From NCBI GenBank assembly GCA_035712345.1, contig DASTAY010000030.1:1-64000 (forward strand): a DNA stretch of 64,000 nt. The letters run 5' to 3'. Source of the DNA: VRUE01 sp035712345. GTDB lineage: Bacteria > Actinomycetota > Thermoleophilia > Solirubrobacterales > 70-9. A program made the translations under genes and the position numbers. Positions 23,924-32,684 of the stretch are shown piece by piece. A model generated the notes under the pieces. The model was not told where the DNA came from, did not search any database, and was given only the letters and a program-made list of their open reading frames with translations. Each line of letters starts with the position of its first letter. The stretch's first letter is position 1.

Positions 23924-24286
23924 GTGGTCACCAAGGTCGATTTCATCGGGATTCCTTCCACCGACAGCGAGCGCTCGCGGCGCTTCTACGTCGAGACGTT
24001 GGGGTTGCGGCCGGACGAGCGCGGCAAGTACGAGTTCTGGGCCGGCGACACCTGCTTCGGGATCTGGGAGCCGGCGCAGATGGGGATGGAGTTCGCCCCG
24101 CAGAAGAACGCCCATCCGGCCCTGCACGTCGAGGACGTCGCCGCCGCGCGGGCGGAGCTCGAAGGCAAAGGGGTCGAGTTCAGCGGCGAGACCATGGACA
24201 CTGGCGTCTGCCATATGGCCCTCTTCACCGACCCCGACGGCAACGACCTGATGCTCCACCATCGCTACGCGCCCTACGAGGGGTGA
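23924..24286 (+). CDS. VOC-superfamily (glyoxalase/bleomycin-resistance fold) protein
   Basis: The protein has 120 residues from a GTG at 23924; an earlier GTG at 23909 is also in frame. Two betaalphabetabetabeta modules are seen: VDFIGIPSTDSERSRRFYVE and ALHVEDVAAARAELEGKGVE, ending FTDPDGNDLMLHHRY. The EFW and GIWEP core is typical. Members are metal-dependent lyases, dioxygenases or binding proteins, and no specific role is readable. It lies eight bases before the DHFR-like gene, probably the same transcript. Confidence 0.85.
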   Translation: MVTKVDFIGIPSTDSERSRRFYVETLGLRPDERGKYEFWAGDTCFGIWEPAQMGMEFAPQKNAHPALHVEDVAAARAELEGKGVEFSGETMDTGVCHMALFTDPDGNDLMLHHRYAPYEG

Positions 24287-24293
24287 GCCCGGC

Positions 24294-24932
24294 ATGTCCA
24301 AGCTGAGGTTCGAGATCTCGATCTCGCTCGACGGCTACGTCGCCGGTCCGAACCAGTCCGAGGAGCATCCGCTCGGCGAAGGGGGAGAGCAGCTGCACGA
24401 GTGGGTGCTCAAGCTCGCGGCCTGGCGCGAGCCGCACGGTCGCGAGGGTGGGGAGGTGAACGCCAGCACTCCGCTGATGGAAGAAGCGCAGAGCGGGGTC
24501 GGCGCAGTGATCATGGGGCGGAACATGTTCGGCGGTGGTCCAGGGCCGTGGGGCGAGGACCCGTGGCAGGGCTGGTGGGGCGAGGAGCCGCCCTTCCGCA
24601 TGCCGGTCTTCGTCCTCACCCACCACGAGCGCGAGCCGTTGACGCTCGGCGAGACGACCTTCCATTTCGTCACCGACGGGATCGAGTCGGCGCTGGAGCG
24701 GGCACGCGCGGCGGCCGGCGACCAGGACGTGACGATCGGCGGCGGCGCCGAAGCTGGCCGTCAGTACCTGTCCGCGGGCCTGGTCGATCAGATGCAGCTC
24801 AACCTCGTGCCGGTCGTGCTCGGCGACGGGGCGCGCCTCTTCGACGACGGCGCCGGCGCGGGCTTGGAGCTGGAGCCGGTCCTGGTAGTCGATACGCCCG
24901 AGGTGACCCATCTGCGCTATCGCGTCGGCTAG
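24294..24932 (+). CDS. Dihydrofolate-reductase-like (RibD C-terminal fold) protein
   Basis: The protein has 212 residues. It starts FEISISLDGYVAGPNQSEEH, followed by GAVIMGRNMFGGGPGPWG, VFVLTHHEREPL and DVTIGGGAEAGRQYLSAGLV, the NADPH-binding pattern of the DHFR/RibD family. It is a second, clearly different copy in the window (the other is at 9047-9577). It is coupled to the VOC gene upstream. The enzyme substrate is unknown. Confidence 0.87.
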   Translation: MSKLRFEISISLDGYVAGPNQSEEHPLGEGGEQLHEWVLKLAAWREPHGREGGEVNASTPLMEEAQSGVGAVIMGRNMFGGGPGPWGEDPWQGWWGEEPPFRMPVFVLTHHEREPLTLGETTFHFVTDGIESALERARAAAGDQDVTIGGGAEAGRQYLSAGLVDQMQLNLVPVVLGDGARLFDDGAGAGLELEPVLVVDTPEVTHLRYRVG

Positions 24933-24975
24933 GAGGGCCTGGCCTGGCGGCCCCCGGGGCTATGCGGCACGTCAC

Positions 24976-24993
24976 ACTGGCTGACCAGCCAGT
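24976..24993. promoter_or_regulatory. Perfect 18-bp palindrome, TetR-type operator candidate
   Basis: ACTGGCTG-AC-CAGCCAGT is a perfect inverted repeat 16 bases before the GTG at 25010. Actinobacterial TetR repressors often bind such dyads. A partly degenerate copy lies upstream of the P450 at 18888. The site also argues against using the ATG at 24962 as the monooxygenase start. Confidence 0.65.
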
Positions 24994-25009
24994 CTGCGAA
25001 GATTGCCGC

Positions 25010-26536
25010 GTGGCCGAGGGATCGTCCGAACATCTCGACGTGCTGATCGTCGGCGCCGGTCTCTCGGGGATCGGCGCCGCCTGGCATCTGCAGGACCGCT
25101 GCCCGGGCAAGAGCTACGCGATCCTCGAGGCCCGCGAGGACCTCGGCGGGACCTGGGGCCTCTTCCGCTATCCCGGCATCCGCTCGGACTCCGACATGCA
25201 CACGCTCGGCTACCGCTTCAAGCCATGGACGGCGGACAAGTCGATCACCGACGGGCCCTCGATCCTCGAGTACGTGCGCGAGACCGCGCGCGAGGGCGGC
25301 ATCGAGGAGAGGATCCGCTTCGGCCACCGCGCCGTCGCCGCCGAGTGGTCGAGCGAGGAGGCCCGTTGGACGCTCGAGGTGGAGCGCGCCGACGGCGAGC
25401 GGGTGCAGCTCAGTTGCGACTTCCTCTGGACCTGCAGCGGCTATTACCGCTACGACGAGGGCTACACGCCCGAGTTCGAGGGAGTCGAACGCTTCGCCGG
25501 GCCGGTCGTCCACCCGCAGCACTGGCCGGAGGGGCTTGACTACAGCGGCAAGCGTGTGGTCGTGATCGGCAGCGGCGCGACCGCGGTGACCCTGGTGCCG
25601 GCGATGGCCGAGCGGGCCGCGCACGTGACGATGCTGCAACGCTCGCCCACCTATATAGCCTCGCTGCCCGCCGAAGATCGGATCGCCGCGGCGCTGCGCC
25701 GTTACCTGCCCGAGCGCGCCGCTTACGCCGCGGTGCGCTGGAAGAACGTCCTGATCCAGTCGCTCTTCTACCAGCTCAGCCGCCGCCGCCCGGCTGCGAT
25801 CAAGCGGCTGATCCGCAGAGGCGTCGAGCGTTCGCTGCCGCCGGGCTATGACATCGACAAGCACTTCAAGCCGCGTTACAACCCGTGGGACCAGCGCATG
25901 TGCCTCGTTCCCGACGGCGACCTCTTCCGCGCGATCAGGGAGGGCGAAGCCTCGGTCGTCACCGACCGGATCGCGCGCTTCACCGAGCGCGGCCTGCAGC
26001 TCGAGTCCGACGAGGAGCTGGAGGCCGATGTGATCGTCACCGCGACCGGCCTCAACCTGCTCTTCCTCGGCGGCATGAGCTTGACGGTCGACGGCAAGGC
26101 CGTCGACGTGCCCGCCACGATGGCCTACAGGGGGATGATGCTGAGCGGCGTTCCCAACATGGCCTTCACCGTCGGCTACACCAACGCGTCCTGGACCCTG
26201 AAGGCGGACCTGACCTCCGAGTACGTCTGCCGCCTGCTCAATCACATGGACGCCCGCGGCTACCGGCGCTGCGTGCCCGAGGTCGACCCCTCAGTGACCG
26301 AGCAGCCCCTGCTCGACTTCACCTCCGGCTACGTCCAGCGCTCGCTCGACCACTTCCCCAAACAGGGCTCGAAGGAGCCCTGGAAGCTGCGCCAGAACTA
26401 CGTGTTCGACATCCGCGCGATCCGCCGCGGGCGGATCGACGACGGCTCGCTGAGGTTCGGATCCGCAGGGACGGGTACGGGGGACGGATGCAAGCCAAAC
26501 AGCTCGTCCCGTTCTCTGTCCTCGGTCTCCTCGTAG
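25010..26536 (+). CDS. Flavin-containing monooxygenase with Baeyer-Villiger fingerprint
   Basis: The protein has 508 residues from a GTG at 25010. The FAD motif is VLIVGAGLSGIGAAWHLQ, the Baeyer-Villiger fingerprint FAGPVVHPQHWP matches FxGxxxHxxxW(P), and the NADPH motif is VVVIGSGATAVTLVP. The C-terminal MAYRGMMLSGVPNMAFTVGY is usual in this family. Such enzymes insert oxygen into ketones or oxidise heteroatoms using NADPH. The operator at 24976 suggests induction by a ligand through a TetR repressor. The last 49 bases overlap the start of the following lipoprotein gene. Confidence 0.9.
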   Translation: MAEGSSEHLDVLIVGAGLSGIGAAWHLQDRCPGKSYAILEAREDLGGTWGLFRYPGIRSDSDMHTLGYRFKPWTADKSITDGPSILEYVRETAREGGIEERIRFGHRAVAAEWSSEEARWTLEVERADGERVQLSCDFLWTCSGYYRYDEGYTPEFEGVERFAGPVVHPQHWPEGLDYSGKRVVVIGSGATAVTLVPAMAERAAHVTMLQRSPTYIASLPAEDRIAAALRRYLPERAAYAAVRWKNVLIQSLFYQLSRRRPAAIKRLIRRGVERSLPPGYDIDKHFKPRYNPWDQRMCLVPDGDLFRAIREGEASVVTDRIARFTERGLQLESDEELEADVIVTATGLNLLFLGGMSLTVDGKAVDVPATMAYRGMMLSGVPNMAFTVGYTNASWTLKADLTSEYVCRLLNHMDARGYRRCVPEVDPSVTEQPLLDFTSGYVQRSLDHFPKQGSKEPWKLRQNYVFDIRAIRRGRIDDGSLRFGSAGTGTGDGCKPNSSSRSLSSVSS

Positions 26537-26943
26537 CGCTGGCGGTGGCTGGAGCCTCCGGCTGCGGCAGCGGCGGCGACTCCGGCTCGGCCACGACCAC
26601 GGAAACGGTCACCGAACAGGAAGGCGAAGCCGGCTCCTCGACCGAAGCCGGCGCCAATGCGCCGGCGCCGAGCGGCGACGCCGTGCGGTCGGCCAAAGTC
26701 GAAATCTCCAGCAGTGGCTACGAGCCCGATCCGGTCACGATCGAGGAAGGCGGCAAGGTGATCTGGATCAACACGGACTCCGAACCGCACAGCGCGACCG
26801 CCGAAGACGGCAGCTTCGACACGGGACCGCTCGCGGAAGGCAAGCTCAAGTCGGAAACGTTCAAGCAGCCCGGCACCTACCGCTACTCCTCCACGGTCGG
26901 GCCACAGATGCAGGGCACGATTGAAGTGGTGCCCGCCGGCTAG
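26488..26943 (+). CDS. Cupredoxin-like lipoprotein lacking a full type-1 copper site
   Basis: The protein has 151 residues from an ATG within the end of the monooxygenase gene, with GGGGGA upstream. A lipoprotein signal ends in the lipobox AGASGC, followed by an acidic, Thr/Glu/Ala-rich linker and a plastocyanin-like domain (SSGYEPDPVTIEEGGKVIWI, EPHSATAEDGSFDTG, GTYRYSSTVGPQMQG). One His is kept, but the usual Cys and second His of the C-x-x-H-x-x-M loop are absent (TVGPQM), so classical blue-copper binding is doubtful. It is probably surface-anchored. Confidence 0.82.
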   Translation: MQAKQLVPFSVLGLLVALAVAGASGCGSGGDSGSATTTETVTEQEGEAGSSTEAGANAPAPSGDAVRSAKVEISSSGYEPDPVTIEEGGKVIWINTDSEPHSATAEDGSFDTGPLAEGKLKSETFKQPGTYRYSSTVGPQMQGTIEVVPAG

Positions 26944-27839
26944 CCTTCGCTCGCCTCGAGCCGCTCGGCGAGGCGGTTCATGCCGCGCTCGCGCGCGGCG
27001 GCCGCGGCGCCGCCCCAGTCGGTGGGGCGGTCCGGCGGCCGTTGGACGCCCGCGTCGCGCAGGGTGGCGATGTCCTTGAAGGCGAGCAGCTCCTCGCGGG
27101 CGTCGATCAGGGCGCCGCGCAGCTTTGGGCGCTGCTCGCGGATCGCGTTGTCGAGGATCGCCTCCAGCGAGCCGTGCTTGCGCAGCAGCTCGGCCGCGGT
27201 CTTCGGGCCGACGCCCTTGGCGCCCGGGAGGCCGTCGGCGGGGTCGCCGCGGAGGGCGATGAAGTCGGGCACCTGGGAGGGGTCGACGCCGTAGCGCTCA
27301 CGCACCTCGCCGGGGCCGACCGCTTCGGCGCCTTTGCCCCCGCCGGTGCGGACGTAGAGCACGGTCACGCCGTCGCCGGCGCACTGGTACATGTCGCGAT
27401 CGCCGGTCAGCAGCAGCGCCTGGCCGCCTGCCTCGGCCTCGAGCCGCGCGTAGGTGCCGAGCAGGTCGTCGGCCTCGAGATCGTCGCTGGTCGCGACGGT
27501 CCAGCCGAAGGCGGCGAAGAACTCGCGCGCGGCGAGGAACTGCGGCGCCAGGTCATCGGGCATCGCCGCCTCGCGCTCGGCGTGGTAGGCCGGGTACAGC
27601 TCGGTCCGGTAGGACGCCGCGTCCGGGCCGAAGCAGAGCACGACCGCGCGCGGCCGATGGGCTTCGACCTCCCGCAGCACCAGGTTCGCCGTCCCCAGCA
27701 GAGCGTTGACCGGCCGCCCGTCGGGCCCCTTGATCGAGTCGGGCAGGGCGTAGAAGGCCCGGAACAGCATCGAGGGCGCGTCGACGGCAAGGAGTGGTCC
27801 TTTTCCAGCTGGCACGGGGGTAGGCTCCCACACACGCAT
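26940..27839 (-). CDS. Stand-alone 5'-3' exonuclease (PolA N-terminal/FEN type)
   Basis: The protein has about 299 residues. It carries the PIN-like 5' nuclease core: LLAVDAPSMLFRAFYALPDS, VVLCFGPDAASYRTELYPAY, DDLEADDLLGTYARLAE-like acidic cluster, LLLTGDRDMYQCAG and the helix-hairpin-helix DGLPGAKGVGPKTAAELLR. These correspond to the metal-binding aspartates and H3TH DNA clamp of the Pol I 5' nuclease domain. It probably removes flaps or primers. Its ATG at 27839 overlaps the divergent DUF3556 start (shared CATG), so longer starts are unlikely. Confidence 0.9.
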   Translation of the reverse strand: MRVWEPTPVPAGKGPLLAVDAPSMLFRAFYALPDSIKGPDGRPVNALLGTANLVLREVEAHRPRAVVLCFGPDAASYRTELYPAYHAEREAAMPDDLAPQFLAAREFFAAFGWTVATSDDLEADDLLGTYARLEAEAGGQALLLTGDRDMYQCAGDGVTVLYVRTGGGKGAEAVGPGEVRERYGVDPSQVPDFIALRGDPADGLPGAKGVGPKTAAELLRKHGSLEAILDNAIREQRPKLRGALIDAREELLAFKDIATLRDAGVQRPPDRPTDWGGAAAAARERGMNRLAERLEASEG

Positions 27840-29592
27840 GGGCTTCATGCAACCCACTCCACCGCCTTTCGAGTACGAGGAGTGGAGAAGCCGTCCGCAC
27901 CTGGAGCGGATCAAGCTGTGCGCCCAGGACTGGGCGCTGAACGGGTTCGGCACGCCCTACTTCGTCTACGTCCTCTACATCGTCAAGCTCGTTCTCTACG
28001 CGGGGGGAGGGCTGCTGCTGATCTCGGCGACCACCGCCGGGCTCGGTGGGCTCGGCGACCTCGGCTCCTGGTGGAGCGAACCGATCGTCTTCGAGAAGGC
28101 CGTGATCTGGACGATGCTCTGGGAGGTGCTCGGCCTCGGCGCCGGCTCGCTGCCGCTGACCCTGCGCTTCTCGCCGATGATCGGCGGCGTCCTCTATTGG
28201 CTGCGGCCGGGGACGATCCGCCTGCCGCCGTGGCCCGGGCGTGTGCCGCTGACCGGGGGCACGCGCCGCACCCTCTTCGACGTCGCCTTCTACGCCGGCC
28301 TGCTCGCCGCCGCGCTCGACCTGCTGCTCTCCGACGGGATCGACGCGACCGCGTCGACGGGGGGCCGGCTCGACCCGGTGGGGGTGGGGGTCCTGCTGGC
28401 GCTGCTGGTCGGGCTCGGCCTGCGCGACAAGGTGCCGTTCCTCGCCGCCCGCGCCGAGATCTACGGAACCCTCTCGCTGATCTTCCTCTTCCCGTTGACG
28501 AACATGGTCGTCGCCGCCCAGCTCGTCTTCGTCTGCATCTGGTGGGGCGCCGCCTCCTCGAAGCTGAACCGCCACTTCCCCTTCGTCGTCACGGTGATGA
28601 TCAGCAACACCCCCTGGAACCGCTCACGGGCGATGAAGCGGCGCCTCTACCGCGACCACCCCGAGGACCTGCGGCCCTCCGAGCTCGGAGCGGCGATCGC
28701 CCACCTCGGCACCGTCATGGAGTTCACCCTGCCGCTGATCCTGCTCATCTCGCAGGGCGGCTGGATCGGCACGATCGCCGTCGCCGGCATGGTGATCTTC
28801 CACCTCCACATCCTCTCCACGTTCCCGCTGGCGGTGCCGCTGGAGTGGAACGTCTTCATGATCTTCGGCCTGCTCTTCCTCTTCGGCCACTACGGCTCGA
28901 CGCCCTGGTCGACGGTCGAAGACCCTGTGCTCCTCCTGATCCTCGCCGTCCCCTGCATCGGCTTCCCGCTGCTCGGCAACTTCCGTCCAGATCTCGTCTC
29001 CTTCCTGCCCTCGATGCGCTACTACGCGGGCAACTGGGCGACCACCCAATGGCTTTTCCGCCGCGACGCCAAGGCCGAGGCGAAGCTCGACGCCGAGCTG
29101 GTCAAGCCGGCGGCGATCGTCACCGAGCAGCTCGCCAAGCTCTATGAGCCCGACCTGATCGACGTGCTGGTCCACAAAGGCCTCGCCTTCCGCTCGATGC
29201 ACTCGCACGGGCGGGCGCTCAACGGGCTCGTGCAGCGCGCCGTCGAGGACGTCGAGGACTACGACGTGCGCGAGGGCGAGCTCGTCGCCGGCGTCGTGCT
29301 CGGCTACAACTTCGGCGACGGGCACTTCCACGACCAGCGCCTGCTCGCCGCCGTGCAGGAGCGTTGCCGTTTCGCATCGGGCGAGGTGCGGGTGGTCGTG
29401 CTCGAGTCCCAGGCGGCGCACGTCCAGCGTCAGCGCTACCGGATCTTCGACGCGGCCGACGGCCTGGTCGAGGAGGGATGGGTGAACGTCGCCGACATGG
29501 TCGAGCGCCAGCCCTGGCTCGACGGGCGGCCGTTCCCGGTCCAGCCGCTCGGCTCCGCCGCGCCGGCGCCCCATGCGGCCAGGCCGGCATGA
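27838..29592 (+). CDS. DUF3556 multi-pass membrane protein
   Basis: The protein has 584 residues. About eight to ten hydrophobic helices lie between residues 40 and 390, then a soluble C-terminal domain of about 190 residues (LDAELVKPAAIVTEQLAKLY, GVVLGYNFGDGHFHDQRLL). The sequence fits the DUF3556 transmembrane family of mycobacteria and relatives, whose function is unknown. The stop overlaps the following FAD oxidoreductase ATG as ATGA, so the two are translated together and probably act in one pathway, possibly lipid or carotenoid related. Confidence 0.82.
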   Translation: MGFMQPTPPPFEYEEWRSRPHLERIKLCAQDWALNGFGTPYFVYVLYIVKLVLYAGGGLLLISATTAGLGGLGDLGSWWSEPIVFEKAVIWTMLWEVLGLGAGSLPLTLRFSPMIGGVLYWLRPGTIRLPPWPGRVPLTGGTRRTLFDVAFYAGLLAAALDLLLSDGIDATASTGGRLDPVGVGVLLALLVGLGLRDKVPFLAARAEIYGTLSLIFLFPLTNMVVAAQLVFVCIWWGAASSKLNRHFPFVVTVMISNTPWNRSRAMKRRLYRDHPEDLRPSELGAAIAHLGTVMEFTLPLILLISQGGWIGTIAVAGMVIFHLHILSTFPLAVPLEWNVFMIFGLLFLFGHYGSTPWSTVEDPVLLLILAVPCIGFPLLGNFRPDLVSFLPSMRYYAGNWATTQWLFRRDAKAEAKLDAELVKPAAIVTEQLAKLYEPDLIDVLVHKGLAFRSMHSHGRALNGLVQRAVEDVEDYDVREGELVAGVVLGYNFGDGHFHDQRLLAAVQERCRFASGEVRVVVLESQAAHVQRQRYRIFDAADGLVEEGWVNVADMVERQPWLDGRPFPVQPLGSAAPAPHAARPA

Positions 29593-31010
29593 GCGAGGCG
29601 ATCGTCGTCGGGGCGGGCCCGAACGGGCTCGCCGCGGCTGCCACGCTCGCCGCCAGCGGGGTGGGGGTGACGGTGATCGAGGCGGCGCCGTCGATCGGCG
29701 GCGGCGCCCGCAGCAACGAGCTGACCCTGCCCGGCCTCCTGCACGACGACTGCTCGGCGTCCCACCCCTTCTCGCCCGGCTCGCGGGCCCTGGTCCCGCT
29801 CGGCCTCGAGCGCCACGGCCTCGAGTGGGCCTGGGCGGAGATCGACCTCGCGCACCCGTTCGACGACGGCGGCGCGGCGACGATGCAACGCTCGATCGAT
29901 GCGACCGCGGCCGGGCTCGGCCCGGCGGGCGCTGCCTGGAAGCGGCTCTTCGGCCCCTCCTCCTTCCACTTCGAGGCGCTCAGCGAGGACATCATGCGGC
30001 CGCTTGCGCACCTGCCGCGGCATCCGCTAGCGCTCGCCCGCTTCGGGCCTGCTGCTGCGGCGCCGGTCTCGCTGCTTGCCCGCAGCCTGCCGACCGAGCG
30101 TGCGAGGGCCCTCTTCGCCGGTACCGCCGCGCACTCGTTCAGCCCCTTCTCGCGCCCTTTCAGCGCCGCCGCGGGCATGGCGCTGACCTGCGCCTGCCAC
30201 AGCAACGGCTGGCCGGTCGCCCGCGGCGGCTCGGGCGCGATCTCCGCTGCCCTGGCCGCCTCGCTGCGCGAGCACGGCGGTCGCATCGAGACCGGCCGGC
30301 CGCTTCGCTCGCTCGCCGAGCTGCCCGCGGTCGACGCCGTGGTCTTCGACCTCGCACCCGCGGCGGTCGCCGAGATCGCCGCCGACCGCCTGCCGGCGAG
30401 GACGCGACGCGCCTACCGCCGCTACAGGCACGGGCCAGCCGCCTTCAAGGTCGACCTCGCGGTCGCGGGCGGCGTGCCCTGGACGGCGGAGGCGGCCGGG
30501 CGAGCGGGAACCGTGCACGCGATCGGCTCCTACGAGGAGGTGGTCGTCTCCGAGCGCGAGATCAACCGCGGCTGCATGCCCGAGCGGCCCTTCGTCCTCG
30601 TCGGCCAGCAGTACCTCGCCGACCCCTCGCGCTCGCACGGCGACGTCCACCCGGTTTGGGCCTACGCCCACGTCCCGCACGGCTACACCGGCGACGCCAC
30701 CGACGCGCTGCTCGACCAGGTCGAACGCTTCGCGCCGGGGTTGCGCGAGCGCATCCTCGCCCGCCACGTCCGCTCGCCGGCCGAGCTCGCGTCCTACAAC
30801 CCCAACTACGTCGGCGGCGACATCGTCACCGGCGCCAACACCCCGCTGCAGTCGCTCTTTCGGCCCCGGATCGCCCTCGACCCGTACGCGACCGGCGCAC
30901 CCGGCCTCTTCATCTGCTCCGCCGCAACCCCACCCGGCGCCGGAGCTCACGGCATGAACGGCTTCAACGCCGCCCAGTCTGTGTTGCGCCACCTCAAACG
31001 CCTCGCCTAG
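29589..31010 (+). CDS. Phytoene-desaturase-like NAD(P)/FAD-dependent oxidoreductase
   Basis: The protein has 473 residues. The FAD dinucleotide motif is AIVVGAGPNGLAAAATLA with VTVIEAAPSIGGGARSNE, and the C-terminal FAD motif is PGLFICSAATPPGAGAHGMNG. PVARGGSGAISAALAA is the family's central signature. These enzymes are related to carotenoid desaturases and isomerases and to yet uncharacterised lipid oxidoreductases. It is coupled to the DUF3556 gene upstream and followed after 36 bases by an ABC exporter. Confidence 0.9.
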   Translation: MSEAIVVGAGPNGLAAAATLAASGVGVTVIEAAPSIGGGARSNELTLPGLLHDDCSASHPFSPGSRALVPLGLERHGLEWAWAEIDLAHPFDDGGAATMQRSIDATAAGLGPAGAAWKRLFGPSSFHFEALSEDIMRPLAHLPRHPLALARFGPAAAAPVSLLARSLPTERARALFAGTAAHSFSPFSRPFSAAAGMALTCACHSNGWPVARGGSGAISAALAASLREHGGRIETGRPLRSLAELPAVDAVVFDLAPAAVAEIAADRLPARTRRAYRRYRHGPAAFKVDLAVAGGVPWTAEAAGRAGTVHAIGSYEEVVVSEREINRGCMPERPFVLVGQQYLADPSRSHGDVHPVWAYAHVPHGYTGDATDALLDQVERFAPGLRERILARHVRSPAELASYNPNYVGGDIVTGANTPLQSLFRPRIALDPYATGAPGLFICSAATPPGAGAHGMNGFNAAQSVLRHLKRLA

Positions 31011-31046
31011 GCGGGCCGAGAGGGGCGGTCGCATAGATTTCGGACG

Positions 31047-31820
31047 GTGAAGGCACTAGACGTAGAGGGGCTCGAGAAGCGCTACCCGACCGGGGTCGAG
31101 GCGCTGCGCGGGGTCTCGCTGGAGATCGAGCCGGGTGAGCTGTTCGGGCTCCTGGGGCCGAACGGGGCCGGCAAGTCGACGCTGATCCACTGCACGACCG
31201 GGCTGGCGCAGCCGACCGGCGGCTCGATCCGCGTCTTCGGCCATGACGCGATCGGCGATTACGGCGCGGCGCGACAGGCCGTCGGGCTGGCGCCGCAGGA
31301 GCCCAACCTCGACTGGTTCCTCACGGTGCAGGAGTCACTCGACTACCACGCCGGCTACTTCGGCATGCCCAAGCGCGAGCGGCGCGAGCGCGCCGCCGAG
31401 CTGCTCGAGACCTTCTCGCTGACCGAGAAGGCCGACGAACGCACCCGCACCCTCTCGGGCGGGATGAAACGGCGGTTGATCCTGGCGCGGGCGATGATGC
31501 ACAAGCCGCAGTTGCTGATCCTCGACGAGCCGACCGCCGGGGTCGACGTCGAGCTGCGGCTCGAGCTCTGGCACTACGTGCAGCGGATCAACCAGGAGGG
31601 AACGACGATCCTGCTCACCACCCATTACCTGGAGGAGGCCGAACAGCTCTGCGACCGGATCGCCTTCATCAACGAAGGCAAGATCGTCGGCGAGGGGACG
31701 AGCGCCGAGCTGTCCGCTCGCTACGGCGCCGCCAGCCTCGAGGACGCCTACCTGACCTTGGTCGGGCGCAAGGAGCTGTCGCGCTCGCACATCGAGGTCG
31801 AGGCGGAGACCGTTCGGTGA
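31047..31820 (+). CDS. ABC exporter ATPase (DrrA/NatA type)
   Basis: The protein has 257 residues from a GTG. Walker A is LLGPNGAGKSTLIH, the Q-loop region is VGLAPQEPNLDWFLTV, the signature is TLSGGMKRRLILARA, Walker B is LLILDEPTAGVD, and the switch His is in LLTTHYLEEAEQ. This is the drug/lipid/polysaccharide ABC-2 export type. It overlaps its permease gene by GTGA. The substrate is unknown. Confidence 0.93.
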   Translation: MKALDVEGLEKRYPTGVEALRGVSLEIEPGELFGLLGPNGAGKSTLIHCTTGLAQPTGGSIRVFGHDAIGDYGAARQAVGLAPQEPNLDWFLTVQESLDYHAGYFGMPKRERRERAAELLETFSLTEKADERTRTLSGGMKRRLILARAMMHKPQLLILDEPTAGVDVELRLELWHYVQRINQEGTTILLTTHYLEEAEQLCDRIAFINEGKIVGEGTSAELSARYGAASLEDAYLTLVGRKELSRSHIEVEAETVR

Positions 31821-32584
31821 GCACCGCCCAGATCCGCTTCGCGACGCTCTGGCGCCGCGAGGTCAACCGCTTCATGAAGATCAAGAAACAGACGCTCGGC
31901 GCGCCCCTGCTCGAAGCGTTCCTCTACATCAGCGTCTTCGGCGCCGCGCTCGGCTCGCGCGTCGGCGAACTGCACGGCTTCGACTACATCGTCTTCGTCA
32001 TCCCGGGCCTGATCATGATGTCGTTCTCGACCAACTCCTTCGCCAACAACTCGTCCTCGATCCTGCAGCAGAAATTCCAGGGCGCGATCCAGGACCAGCT
32101 CTCCTCGCCGGCCTCGCCGATGGAGCTGCTGCTCGCCTTCTCCTTCGGCGGCTTCACCCGTGGCCTGATCGTCGCCTCCCTGACCTTCATCGCCTCCGCG
32201 CTGCTCGTCGACCTGCCCGTGGACAACGTGCTCGTGCTGATCCCGGCGCTCTTCCTCGTGGGCTTCTTCTTCGCTCAGCTCGGCGTGCTGATCGGCGTGC
32301 GCGCCGAACAGTTCGACGACGTCGCCTTCGCCCAGACCTTCGTCCTGCAGCCGCTGATCTTCCTCGGCGGCGTCTTCTACTCCGCGACCCTGCTGCCCGA
32401 GCCGTTCTCGACCCTGACCCACTTCAACCCGCTCTTCTACATGATCAACCTGGTCCGCTACGGCTTCATCGGCTACAGCGAAGTCAGCGTTCCGCTCTCG
32501 CTGCTCGCGCTGACCGCGGCCACGGCGGCGCTCTTCCTCGTCAATCTGCGCCTCTTCTCACGCGGCTACCGGCTGCGTGCGTAG
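31817..32584 (+). CDS. ABC-2 type export permease
   Basis: The protein has 255 residues and six hydrophobic helices. It has the ABC-2 features FLYISVFGAALGSRVG, FVIPGLIMMSFSTNSFANNS, the coupling region KFQGAIQDQLSSPASPMELL, and the late PLIFLGGVFYSATLLPEP and HFNPLFYMINLVRYG. It pairs with the overlapping ATPase gene to form a homodimeric exporter in the cytoplasmic membrane. Confidence 0.92.
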   Translation: MSTAQIRFATLWRREVNRFMKIKKQTLGAPLLEAFLYISVFGAALGSRVGELHGFDYIVFVIPGLIMMSFSTNSFANNSSSILQQKFQGAIQDQLSSPASPMELLLAFSFGGFTRGLIVASLTFIASALLVDLPVDNVLVLIPALFLVGFFFAQLGVLIGVRAEQFDDVAFAQTFVLQPLIFLGGVFYSATLLPEPFSTLTHFNPLFYMINLVRYGFIGYSEVSVPLSLLALTAATAALFLVNLRLFSRGYRLRA

Positions 32585-32684
32585 GGCCCGCCGCTTGATC
32601 GCGGCCGCCCGAACCTCTAGCTTCCCCGGTCAAACGTTCGTGCCATCCCCCTGCGCAGGTGGGTCGGCGCAGAAAGGAATCGAA

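Noticed and set aside
24401..25009. Much longer N-terminus for the flavin monooxygenase
   Set aside because: The open frame continues upstream but overlaps the DHFR-like gene out of frame, and the perfect operator palindrome lies between; the GTG at 25010 fits the FAD motif position.
3149..31010. One natural-product biosynthetic cluster across the oxygenases
   Set aside because: P450s, monooxygenase and oxidoreductases are separated by unrelated genes on both strands, and there is no PKS, NRPS, terpene cyclase or RiPP gene.
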